From an uncultured Muribaculaceae bacterium (GTDB lineage: Bacteria > Bacteroidota > Bacteroidia > Bacteroidales > Muribaculaceae), in NCBI GenBank assembly GCA_945931475.1, contig CAMEPD010000007.1:1-50433 (forward strand): a stretch of 50,433 nt of DNA, written 5' to 3'. Position 1 is the first letter of the stretch; each line of letters starts with the position of its first letter. The translations under genes were made by a program, and so were the position numbers. Below are positions 38,951-46,602 of the stretch, one piece after another. Below the pieces are notes generated by a model. It was not told the DNA's origin and did no database searches. It saw only the letters and a list, made by a program, of their open reading frames with translations.

Positions 38951-41395
38951 TTAAATGAAGAGATTTACATTTGCTGAGTCGGCGCGGTTCATGTAGGTGG
39001 CCACTCCTCCAATGGTTACGTTATCGAGGAGTTCTTCTTTGCTGATGCCCATCACGTCCATCGACATCTGGCAGGCGATGAACTCCACGCCGTTGGCAAT
39101 AGCGGATTCACGCAGAGTTTCGAGCGATTCCACATTTTTCTTTTTCATCACATAACGCATCATGCGTTTTCCCAAGCCTCCCATGTTCATCTTCGAGAGC
39201 TTCAACTTGCGCGAGTCGGAGGGGAGCATCATGCCGAACATTCTCCCGAACATGTCTTTTTTTACTTTTGGCGCCTTACTTTTTCTGATGGCGTTAAGGC
39301 CCCAGAAGGTGAAGAAGATGGTGACCTTCTCGCCGGTGGCGGCGGCACCGTTGGCGAGTACGAATGTTGCCAGCGCTTTGTCGAGGTCGTCGCTGAAGAG
39401 AATGAACGTTTTCCCTTTAGCGGCAACCGCGGGCGCTTTGAGGTTCGCCTGACTTTCACCTTTGCCTATAAGCACGCTGTACTTACCGGCGGCGGATGTA
39501 GATGACAGGAACCGGTTGCCCGTTGACTGGCACCATGCCCGGGCATCTCTTGGAAATCCGGGATCGGTGGCGCTGATTTCGAGTCGGCCGCCACTGTTGA
39601 GCCCTTCCATGGCCTGCTTCAGCTTCAGTATGGGGCCGGGGCATGAGAGGCCGCAGGCATCCACTTTTAAAGCGGGGGTTCCGCCGTCGAGGGGAGCGTC
39701 GGCTTCCGGACGGTTTCCGGCTACAGTAAACGGACGCGGTGCAGGGAGCGTCGCAGTGGCCGAGTTGTAGGTTTTCAGGCCGCCGATAAGATTGCGCACA
39801 TCATCGAAGCCGTTCTCCCGCAGTATGTTGGAGGCGAGGTAACCGCGTAGTCCTACGCCGCAGAACACCACTATCGGTTTGCCGGCCGGAATCTCGCTGA
39901 GGCGGTTTCGCATATCGTCGAGAGGTATGTTTACGGCTCCTTTGAGTGTCCCGATGGCGTGCTCGTCGGCCGTGCGCACATCTATCAACGTGATTGCGGC
40001 GGGGTCGGTGTCCATAAGTTGGCGCCAGTAGATGGGCTTCATTTTGCCGCTCAGAATATTCCCGGCCACATATCCGGCAATGGCGACGGGGTCTTTTGCC
40101 GAAGAAAACGGCGGGGCGTAGGCGTGCTCTGTCTCCATAAGGTCGGCAACGGAGCCTCGATGCTTTATTACCTGCGACAGTTGGTCGATGCGCTTGTCCA
40201 CACCGTCGAAACCCACAACCTGAGCGCCGAGCAGGCGCCCGTCGGCCGGCGAGAAGACCACCTTGATTGTCATAGGCAGGGCGTCGGGATAATAACCGGC
40301 GTGCGCAGACGGATGTATCGTGGCGGTGAGGTAATCAATGCCGTCGGCTTTCAACCGCTTGGCGGCCAGGCCGGTGGCGGCTACAGTGAGGTCGAAAACC
40401 TTCGCTATTGAAGTGCCTATGGCGCCTTCGTATTTCTCTTTGTTTCCACCCGCCATATTGTCGGCGGCTATACGCGCCTGCCTGTTGGCGGGGCCGGCAA
40501 GGTAGTTGAGCCATGGCTTGCCGGTTACGGGGTGCGGATATTCTATGGCGTCACCAACGGCGTAAATATTTTCGTCGGAGGTTTGCAGATATTCGTTCAC
40601 TTTTATACCGCGCATGCTGCCGGTAAGGATGCCTGCGTCAGTAGCGAGCTTTGTGTTCGGACGCACTCCAATCGACAGCACAACCATGTCGGCTTCAAGC
40701 CGTTTCCCGGAAGCAAACACCACTTCCAGGGTGTCGGCGGTGCGGTTGAAAGAAGCCACTGCCTCGCTGAGATAGAGCCGCACTCCCTTCTGGAGAAGGT
40801 GTGAATGTACAATCGAGGCCATCGAAAAGTCAATAGGTGCCATAACCTGGTCGGCCATCTCCACTATGGCCACTTCAGCCCCGGCGTCCACAAGGTTCTC
40901 TGCCATTTCCAGACCGATGAACCCGGCGCCAATTATCACCGCTCTTTTCACATTGTTCTTCTTCATGTAGCCCTTGATATTATCGGTGTCGGCCACATTG
41001 CGGAGTGTGAAAATGCCTTCGGAGTCGATTCCCGGCAGCGGGGGCCTTACCGGCGAAGCGCCGGGCGAAAGCAGCAGCTTGTCGTAACTCTCAAAATAAA
41101 TGTTGCCGTCGGGCCCTGCTATTTCCACCCTTTTTGCTGCCGGGTCGACCGAAAGCACTTCCGACTTCACTCGCACATCGATATTGAATCTCTTTCCGAA
41201 AGCCTCCGGAGTCTGCACGAACAGCTTCGAGCGGTCGGCTATTACGCCACCGATATAATAGGGCAGTCCGCAATTTGCGTATGAGATGTATTCACCTTTC
41301 TCGCAGAGAATAATTTCTGCTTCTTCAGAGAGCCTCCGAAGTCTTGCGGCAGCCGTAGCACCGCCGGCAACGCCGCCAATTATTACGTATTTCAT
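38951..41395 (-). CDS. CoA-disulfide reductase fused to rhodanese, TusA and DsrE modules
   Basis: 814 aa in four modules. First is an FAD/NAD(P)H disulfide reductase (about 1-325; GGVAGGATAA, active-site SYANCGLPYY with Cys42, IIGAGFIGLEMAENL, IYAVGDA) and its dimer domain (330-440). Next is a rhodanese (about 455-545; loop CGVGLRGY with Cys512). Third is TusA-like (575-645; DACGLSCPGP, Cys581/Cys585). Last is DsrE/DrsE-like (660-814; IACQMSMDVMGI, Cys775). Such proteins reduce CoA disulfide, persulfides or polysulfide and could hand sulfane sulfur from module to module in the cytoplasm. It has its own promoter (41453-41482) and precedes marR; both lie between the two direct repeats. Confidence 0.93.
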   Translation of the reverse strand: MKYVIIGGVAGGATAAARLRRLSEEAEIILCEKGEYISYANCGLPYYIGGVIADRSKLFVQTPEAFGKRFNIDVRVKSEVLSVDPAAKRVEIAGPDGNIYFESYDKLLLSPGASPVRPPLPGIDSEGIFTLRNVADTDNIKGYMKKNNVKRAVIIGAGFIGLEMAENLVDAGAEVAIVEMADQVMAPIDFSMASIVHSHLLQKGVRLYLSEAVASFNRTADTLEVVFASGKRLEADMVVLSIGVRPNTKLATDAGILTGSMRGIKVNEYLQTSDENIYAVGDAIEYPHPVTGKPWLNYLAGPANRQARIAADNMAGGNKEKYEGAIGTSIAKVFDLTVAATGLAAKRLKADGIDYLTATIHPSAHAGYYPDALPMTIKVVFSPADGRLLGAQVVGFDGVDKRIDQLSQVIKHRGSVADLMETEHAYAPPFSSAKDPVAIAGYVAGNILSGKMKPIYWRQLMDTDPAAITLIDVRTADEHAIGTLKGAVNIPLDDMRNRLSEIPAGKPIVVFCGVGLRGYLASNILRENGFDDVRNLIGGLKTYNSATATLPAPRPFTVAGNRPEADAPLDGGTPALKVDACGLSCPGPILKLKQAMEGLNSGGRLEISATDPGFPRDARAWCQSTGNRFLSSTSAAGKYSVLIGKGESQANLKAPAVAAKGKTFILFSDDLDKALATFVLANGAAATGEKVTIFFTFWGLNAIRKSKAPKVKKDMFGRMFGMMLPSDSRKLKLSKMNMGGLGKRMMRYVMKKKNVESLETLRESAIANGVEFIACQMSMDVMGISKEELLDNVTIGGVATYMNRADSANVNLFI

Positions 41396-41452
41396 GGAAT
41401 TTGTTATTAGTCAATTATGAGTTGTGCATCGTCATTCTAAACGAATGCGCAG

Positions 41453-41482
41453 CAAAGGTAAAAATTATTTTCCAAACGACAA
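41453..41482 (-). promoter_or_regulatory. Promoter of the CoA-disulfide reductase / marR operon
   Basis: On the reverse strand TTG (41480-41482) is followed after 19 bases by TACCTTTG (41453-41460). The ATG at 41395 is about 58 bp downstream. Confidence 0.65.
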
Positions 41483-41544
41483 TATTTTTTTCACAGAAAG
41501 TATCAAACAGCGAGAAATAATATCAAAGAAGGGTACATAAACAT

Positions 41545-41764
41545 CGTTACGGATTCATATCAAAATAGGTTAAAACGTTGACTGAAAGCATTACATTCAA
41601 TCCCCCCCCCCGACTGGTCTCAATGGGCCTCAATGGGCCTTCCCGACGCCTCCCGATGTCACCCGAGGGAATAACTGCTCATTAAATAATAGGCAATAAT
41701 AGAAACATTCTATCACAAAAAGTGCTAACTTTGCGACTGTAACCCCTATGGGGTGCGCGTGCAA
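41545..41764. repeat. 220-bp direct repeat, copy 2
   Basis: The partner of 38315-38519. Differences include a run of ten C (41602-41611) and a 10-bp tandem CTCAATGGGC. It carries TGCTCATTAAATAATAGGCA (41676-41695) and an exact TAACTTTG near 41725-41732. It lies directly upstream of the zinc-ribbon/DUF805 gene and probably contains that gene's promoter. Confidence 0.85.
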
Positions 41765-41848
41765 AGCGGGCTCCACTCCTTTTTGTGCCCTGACAATCAT
41801 TCATTCACAATCAAGCCGCATCGCTACAGATGTAAAAATTTTAAGAGT

Positions 41849-42172
41849 ATGGCAAAACAATGTCCCGAATGTGGCTACCCCTTGAACGGTTCAGAATCAG
41901 CTTGTCCTGAATGCGGACGCCTATTGAATCAGCCTTTTAAACAAGTCGAACAGCAATATGCGGCTCCTCAGCCTGCATTTACGGGTGCACAGACGACGGC
42001 TGCTCCTATTCCGGTTGCCACTGCTACGGAGCGTACTGACTGGGCGAACTATATTTACGAATGTGGTGTAATAGTCTGGAGGTCTTTATGGCAGAAGAAA
42101 TTTGATTTTACCGGACGTGCTTCGCGTCGCGAGTTCTGGTCGTTCTGGATAATAGCGCCGCGGATTCACTAA
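41849..42172 (+). pseudogene. Zinc-ribbon / DUF805 membrane protein gene, truncated
   Basis: The 107-codon frame has an N-terminal zinc ribbon (CPECGYPLNGSESACPECG; two CxxC pairs, residues about 4-22) and a Gln/Ala/Thr-rich linker. It ends with the first turn of DUF805 (FDFTGRASRREFWSFWII), which normally continues into three or four membrane helices. Here the match stops at about base 42152 and five unrelated residues follow. The missing part suggests a deletion joining this gene to the next fragment. The ATG at 41849 is the start; the -7 box in repeat copy 2 lies about 120 bp upstream. Confidence 0.75.
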
Positions 42173-42470
42173 ATCCGTCAAGGAGAAGACCAAATTGTAT
42201 CCGGGATATGATGACCCCCTTCCTGAAACGACGACAATATGGATTCTACGCTTAGATGCAAAGCATTACTGTATCTATAAAGTTGAAGAGAATCCTTGGA
42301 CTTGGGCCTATTCATTAACAATAATGGGGGCTCCCGATAAACTTACACTTTCAAAGCAGCAGGCCGGAAGAGAAGAATCGAACACCGGCCAAAGCGAAGA
42401 GGGCCCGGGAATTTATATTTCTTCAATTGATGGAGATGTCATCAATTGGAGAAATTATAGTTGGGACTGA
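42156..42470 (+). pseudogene. Orphan 3' gene fragment fused behind DUF805
   Basis: An open frame from just after a TAG (42153) reads RRGFTKSVKEKTKLYPGYDD, PLPETTTIWILRLDAKHYCI, YKVEENPWTWAYSLTI and on to a stop at 42468, ending ISSIDGDVINWRNYSWD. It has no ATG of its own near the 5' end (TTG at 42195 is the first alternative). I do not recognise the family. Its position directly at the DUF805 break, in another frame, suggests that it is the C-terminal end of a second gene left by a deletion. Confidence 0.5.
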
Positions 42471-42533
42471 CTTCGATTGGGTTGGGAATAGTAGGGTGAA
42501 GGGGTTGAATATCGGTTGGCGGCATCGGACGGC

Positions 42534-42881
42534 TCAGGAATACAGGCTGTGGTGAAGGATTTTCTGGAGGAACGACTGGCCGAGTTCCTTGATGTGTACG
42601 TCAATCTGTGCGTTATCTTTGTTGATGAAGATAATCGAAGCATGGGTGACGATGGCGACGACTTCGTCGAAATTGAGGATGGCGTTGATGTTGTTGACGG
42701 CTATGCGATGGAATGGCGATGCCGCGTCGATGGAGTTGATGACTACGTCGCCGCCGTCGATTTCAATGCCGGCTTCGAAGGGCACGGCCTCGAAGAGGAG
42801 CGGTATGTTGAGTTCGTCGGGCGATTCGGGCCGTTTACGATATTTTTTATATATAGAGTCGATTACTTTTTTTTGTATCAT
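42534..42881 (-). CDS. Conserved Bacteroidales hypothetical protein
   Basis: A 115-aa protein starting MIQKKVIDSIYKKYRKRPES, then PDELNIPLLFEAV and DGGDVVINSIDAASPFHRIA, VNNINAILNFDEVVAIV and a C-terminal NAQIDVHIKELGQSFLQKIL. I recall closely similar proteins in many Bacteroidales with no assigned function. No signal or membrane helix, so probably cytoplasmic. The forward-strand frames over this span are shadows. A reverse TAATTTTG (42934-42941) about 55 bp upstream is a likely -7 box. Confidence 0.8.
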   Translation of the reverse strand: MIQKKVIDSIYKKYRKRPESPDELNIPLLFEAVPFEAGIEIDGGDVVINSIDAASPFHRIAVNNINAILNFDEVVAIVTHASIIFINKDNAQIDVHIKELGQSFLQKILHHSLYS

Positions 42882-42981
42882 CTTTGCCTGGGGATATTGT
42901 ATTCAGATTAACAAATCGGTAACAACTTTGTTGCAAAATTAGGCGAAAATGTCAAATAAAAGGGTGTAGAAGTGTATATGT

Positions 42982-42995
42982 GTCACATTTGTGAC
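42982..42995. promoter_or_regulatory. 14-bp palindrome, possible operator
   Basis: GTCACATTTGTGAC is a perfect palindrome with a 2-bp centre, of the CRP/FNR operator type in shape. It lies about 40 bp upstream of the reverse -7 box of the conserved hypothetical gene and 60 bp past the ispF stop. Confidence 0.35.
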
Positions 42996-43052
42996 CACAT
43001 TGTCATGATATTGTAAAGGAGGTGGCAAAAATTAATGGAATCTTTTATGCAA

Positions 43053-43526
43053 TCAGTCTGCCATAAGTACGGAGGCCTGGGCGGCAATGCCTTCGCCGCG
43101 CCCGGTGAATCCGAGTCGTTCGGTGGTGGTGGCTTTTACCGAAACGCAGTCGGCGGGGAGGTGGAGGTCGGCGGCTATGTTCTCGACCATCCGGGGGATG
43201 TAGTTCAGCAATTTTGGTTTCTGGGCAATGATGGTGACGTCGACGTTGACCGGACGGAAGCCCTTGTCGGCGGCGAGGCGCGCGCTTTCGCGCAGAAGAA
43301 TGCGTGAGTCGGCGCCTTCGTAGCGTGGGTCGGTGTCGGGGAAATGGTATCCGATATCGCGTAGGGCACAGGCTCCGAGGATGGCGTCGGCCAGGGCATG
43401 GAGCGCCACATCGGCATCGCTGTGGCCCAGCAGCCCCTGTTCGTAGGGGATGCTGACGCCGCAGAGTATCAGGGCTCGCCCGGGAGCGAAGCGGTGTACG
43501 TCGAATCCGTTGCCTATGCGGTACAT
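43053..43526 (-). CDS. ispF: 2-C-methyl-D-erythritol 2,4-cyclodiphosphate synthase
   Basis: 157 aa, full length. It has [14 protein letters not shown] (zinc-binding Asp and His), [20 protein letters not shown] (HSDAD with zinc His), [18 protein letters not shown] and the C-terminal [20 protein letters not shown]. It makes the cyclic diphosphate of the non-mevalonate isoprenoid pathway. It begins 22 bp after the porV stop and may be cotranscribed with it. Confidence 0.97.
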   Translation of the reverse strand: MYRIGNGFDVHRFAPGRALILCGVSIPYEQGLLGHSDADVALHALADAILGACALRDIGYHFPDTDPRYEGADSRILLRESARLAADKGFRPVNVDVTIIAQKPKLLNYIPRMVENIAADLHLPADCVSVKATTTERLGFTGRGEGIAAQASVLMAD

Positions 43527-43548
43527 AATGCGGTGGTCTGCAGGGTGA

Positions 43549-44772
43549 TTATTTGCGGCCGAAGAGGTTCTTGAGGCCGTCCATGTCGAATGTCAGAGAG
43601 AAGCGCAGGGTCTGGTCGAGGGGCGACGACTGTGCCGTGGCCAGCATATACGATGCGTCGAGGCGCACGATGTTCAGGGAGAAACCGGCGCCGAAGCCGA
43701 AGTACTGGCGGTTGCCCTTGTAGGCGCTTTCATGGTAGTATCCGGCGCGCAGGAAGAACTGCTGGTTGTAGCTGTACTCGGCGCCGAGCGAATAGTTGAT
43801 TTCGCGGAGCTCCTCTTTGAAACCGCCGGGGGCGTCGGAGAACGATTTGAAGATACCGGTGATAGGCGACATGTTCTGCCACTTTTCGTAAGCTTCCTCG
43901 TAGGCGCGGATGTCCTCCTGCCCGTCGGCATCGGTGTAGTCGGCCTGACGCGGTTTCGATGGCACGAGCAGCTTGTTGAGGTCGAGGCTCACGGCCAGGG
44001 TGTGGTAGTCGGCCAGGGGGAACATGAACGATGTGCCCAGACGCAGGTTGGTAGGCAGGAATGCCGGACGGTTGCCGTTGTCATAAGATACTTTCGTACC
44101 GATGTTGGAGATGTCCCAGCCCCATGACCACTGGCACTCGTTTTGGCCGATTATGGGGTAGGTGGTGTAATAACCCGCGATATCGGCCGAGAATGCCGAA
44201 GCGCCGGTCGACTGGTCGCCGGCATACGACGACGAGAAGCCCAGGTCGGAGTAGATGTAACGGAACACGACGCCCATGGAGAATTTCTCCGACAGTTTAC
44301 GCGAGTAACCCACATCGACCGACAGCTCGTAGGGCTGCAGATTGGTGGTGACATTGGCCATGTCGGTGCCGTGCACTTCGCCGAGCGAGAAGTAGCGCAG
44401 CGACGCTGAGAGCGCCTGATTGTCACCTGAGCCTATCTTCCAGTAACCCGACAGGTTGGCCAGGAAGATGTCGTTGACTAATTTGCGCAGCCATGGGGTA
44501 TAGCTGAGCGAAACGGCGGCCGACGAATAGGCGAATGCGTATTTCGAAGGGTTCCAGAACTGCGAGTTGGCGTCGGGGTCGGTAGCGGCTCCGAGGTCAC
44601 CCATCGATGCACCGCGCGCATCGGGGGCGATGCTCAGCGAGGTAACACCCGTTTCGATTGGGTTGAACTCGTTCTTGATTTCATCTTCGGCCGAGGCCGC
44701 GGGCGCCGACACGAGCAGCATTATTGCCGACCCGAAGGCCGTTAATATGGCGTATTTCAGTCGTTTGGTCAT
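43549..44772 (-). CDS. porV: Type IX secretion outer-membrane protein PorV
   Basis: A 407-aa beta-barrel protein with a signal peptide (residues 1-28, ending SAPAASA). PorV opening: [40 protein letters not shown] and [20 protein letters not shown]. Alternating hydrophobic strands follow, ending [12 protein letters not shown]. PorV (LptO) takes cargo from the translocon and passes it to the PorU attachment complex. No porU gene is adjacent. GldE and PorZ elsewhere in the window agree with a working type IX system. Confidence 0.93.
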   Translation of the reverse strand: MTKRLKYAILTAFGSAIMLLVSAPAASAEDEIKNEFNPIETGVTSLSIAPDARGASMGDLGAATDPDANSQFWNPSKYAFAYSSAAVSLSYTPWLRKLVNDIFLANLSGYWKIGSGDNQALSASLRYFSLGEVHGTDMANVTTNLQPYELSVDVGYSRKLSEKFSMGVVFRYIYSDLGFSSSYAGDQSTGASAFSADIAGYYTTYPIIGQNECQWSWGWDISNIGTKVSYDNGNRPAFLPTNLRLGTSFMFPLADYHTLAVSLDLNKLLVPSKPRQADYTDADGQEDIRAYEEAYEKWQNMSPITGIFKSFSDAPGGFKEELREINYSLGAEYSYNQQFFLRAGYYHESAYKGNRQYFGFGAGFSLNIVRLDASYMLATAQSSPLDQTLRFSLTFDMDGLKNLFGRK

Positions 44773-44961
44773 TGTGATAATCTATCAGCGGGTTAGGGAC
44801 AAAGCCATGGCCGCGGCGCCGGGCTCGGGAGAGAGCCTCCGGCGATACTCCGCTGCGGGCTGTGCATACAAATATATAACTCAAATTAGCGGGTTTTATT
44901 GTATCGGCAGCACGGACGGTGGATGTCAGATGCTTTTATTTCACATAATTGGCTGAAAGTT

Positions 44962-44991
44962 TTTGCCGTTACGGATGTTTTCGTAATTTTG
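44962..44991 (+). promoter_or_regulatory. Promoter of the fucosyltransferase-like gene
   Basis: TTTG (44962-44965), 18 bases, then TAATTTTG (44984-44991). The ATG at 45012 follows 20 bp later. The rest of the porV upstream region (44773-44961) has a reverse TATATTTG at 44869-44876 that may serve porV. Confidence 0.55.
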
Positions 44992-45011
44992 CGGCAAATC
45001 CCTTAACTACC

Positions 45012-45866
45012 ATGATATACATCAACCCGACCGGCGGTCTTGTCAACCGAATGTATGCCATAGCATCAGGTGTCGCCCTTGCCAGGAGCCTCGGCTGCGA
45101 TTTCCGCATCGTATGGAGTGTAGACAATGGGCTTAAGGCCCGTTTCGATGACCTGTTTGAGGTTCCGAAGGTGCTTGAGGGGAAAATCATCACGCCGTGG
45201 GCGCCGCTCTACGGGCTGCTGTATGGCGCGCCGTCGCTGAATAATCTGTACATTACCGCGCTGACTTGCAGGCGTTTCGGCTGCACATTGCGCGAGGGCG
45301 AGCCACGCTTTGCCATGCTTACAGCGGGCACCAATCGTGAAAAGTTGCTTGCCGAAGAGATACGACAGGTGCTCGACCGGCAGAAGGATTGCTTGATCGG
45401 GGCCGGTTCAGAGTTTCACTCTTTCAGGCGCGACGACTATCGCAAGCTGTTTGTGCCGCGACGCGATATCATCGATGAGGCCGCCGGAATCGTCAGGACC
45501 CTCGGAAAGGATTATGTGGGGCTGAATATGCGCCACAACAATCATGCTGAATCGACGGGGCACAATCCTGTGGAGGAGTTTGAAAAACAGATAGAGGCCA
45601 TGCTGGCGGCGAATCCGGATGAGAAATTCTTCCTCGCCACCGACGAAGAGACCGTGAAGGGACGCTTCCGGGCACGTTTCGGCTATAAAGTGCGGTTCAA
45701 TACGCAGAGGGCCGACCGCACCACACGTAAGGGTATGCGCGAGATACTTGTGGAATTGGTGGTGCTTTCGGGAAGCCGCAAAGTAATAGGCCCGTATGAG
45801 AGTTCGTTCTCCGAGGCGGCATCGCTGCTCGGGGAGTGCGATTTCTCGCGGATTTACAAGGAATGA
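45012..45866 (+). CDS. Fucosyltransferase-like protein
   Basis: A 284-aa protein starting MIYINPTGGLVNRMYAIASG, the GGL.NR.... pattern seen at the N-terminus of GT11/NodZ-type fucosyltransferases. Residues about 170-235 read VGLNMRHNNHAES, FEKQIEAMLAANPDEKFFLA and TDEETVKGRF, like the GDP-fucose-binding H-x-R-R/TD..E region. The canonical HxR is here NMRHNN, a departure. The C-terminal VVLSGSRKVIGPYESSFSEA is also typical. Probably a cytoplasmic enzyme adding fucose or a similar sugar to surface glycan. Single gene with its own promoter. Confidence 0.75.
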   Translation: MIYINPTGGLVNRMYAIASGVALARSLGCDFRIVWSVDNGLKARFDDLFEVPKVLEGKIITPWAPLYGLLYGAPSLNNLYITALTCRRFGCTLREGEPRFAMLTAGTNREKLLAEEIRQVLDRQKDCLIGAGSEFHSFRRDDYRKLFVPRRDIIDEAAGIVRTLGKDYVGLNMRHNNHAESTGHNPVEEFEKQIEAMLAANPDEKFFLATDEETVKGRFRARFGYKVRFNTQRADRTTRKGMREILVELVVLSGSRKVIGPYESSFSEAASLLGECDFSRIYKE

Positions 45867-45898
45867 TGTAGGGTTGAAGACGCCTGGCAGGCAGTGTA

Positions 45899-46423
45899 TT
45901 ACATACGGGTCAGCGGTGCCAGGATTTCGAGCATACGGTCACGGTCGACGCGGCGGTCGCGGCTGAGCGCGTCGGCAAGGTCAGTAGCGAGCTGTCCGAT
46001 GCCGGCGTGGGAGAAAATCTTGTGGAAATAATTGAAACCCTTCGAGAAGATGGCCTCGACCTCCTGGTCGGTGAGGTCGGCCACAGCGCGACCCTCCTCG
46101 CGGAGCAGGCGCACCACCTCCTGACGCAGCTGCGGAGTAATATCTTCGCGCGCCTTCACCAGTGAGCGGCATAAAATGTTGGAAATCAGCAGTCCGGAGA
46201 TGAGCTGGAATCGCTCTACGGTTTCGTTCCAGGCCATGCGCGGCGAACTTTTGGGGTTACGCATCATAAAGAAATCGGGGGTGAACTCGATGCCGCTGTC
46301 GGCCTCGCCGTCGATATTGAGGGCCGACATATATTTATCATTTTCCCAAATAACAAGGGCTACAGCCATCCCGCTGATGCCGTAAGCCCTGTCTTTCTCT
46401 TCGTTATATTTCAGTGTAACCAT
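45899..46423 (-). CDS. Conserved Bacteroidales hypothetical protein
   Basis: 174 aa with no signal or membrane helix. The N-terminal half is beta-rich (ALVIWENDKYMSALNIDGEA, IEFTPDFFMMRNPKSSPRMA). The C-terminal half is helical (QLISGLLISNILCRSLVKAR, ITPQLRQEVVRLLREEGR, FNYFHKIFSHAGIGQLATDL). I recall homologues across Bacteroidales without known function. A reverse TAACTTTG (46447-46454) lies 24 bp upstream as the likely -7 box. Confidence 0.75.
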   Translation of the reverse strand: MVTLKYNEEKDRAYGISGMAVALVIWENDKYMSALNIDGEADSGIEFTPDFFMMRNPKSSPRMAWNETVERFQLISGLLISNILCRSLVKAREDITPQLRQEVVRLLREEGRAVADLTDQEVEAIFSKGFNYFHKIFSHAGIGQLATDLADALSRDRRVDRDRMLEILAPLTRM

Positions 46424-46545
46424 TACGTCGTTTCTATAAGCGTGAGCAAAGTTACTACTTTTTCCCGAATTTCATCACATGAATTTGCATGGCAGTCTGT
46501 CAACTGAAAATTTCATGGCTTCAAAAAAACGGAGGAGGTCTATGC

Positions 46546-46581
46546 AAAAAAAAGAGGATGTATCGTTTTTGATACACCCTC
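46546..46581 (-). terminator. Rho-independent terminator after porZ
   Basis: On the reverse strand an 11-bp stem (GAGGGTGTATC with GATACATCCTC, one G-U, 5-nt loop; 46554-46581) is followed by eight U. It lies 21 bp past the porZ stop. Confidence 0.9.
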
Positions 46582-46602
46582 GTGGTCGTTGTATGTTGAA
46601 TG

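Noticed and set aside
42516-42911. Forward open frame of 131 codons over 42516-42911
   Set aside because: The opposite strand encodes a recognisable conserved Bacteroidales protein; the forward frame is Val/Asp-rich shadow sequence.
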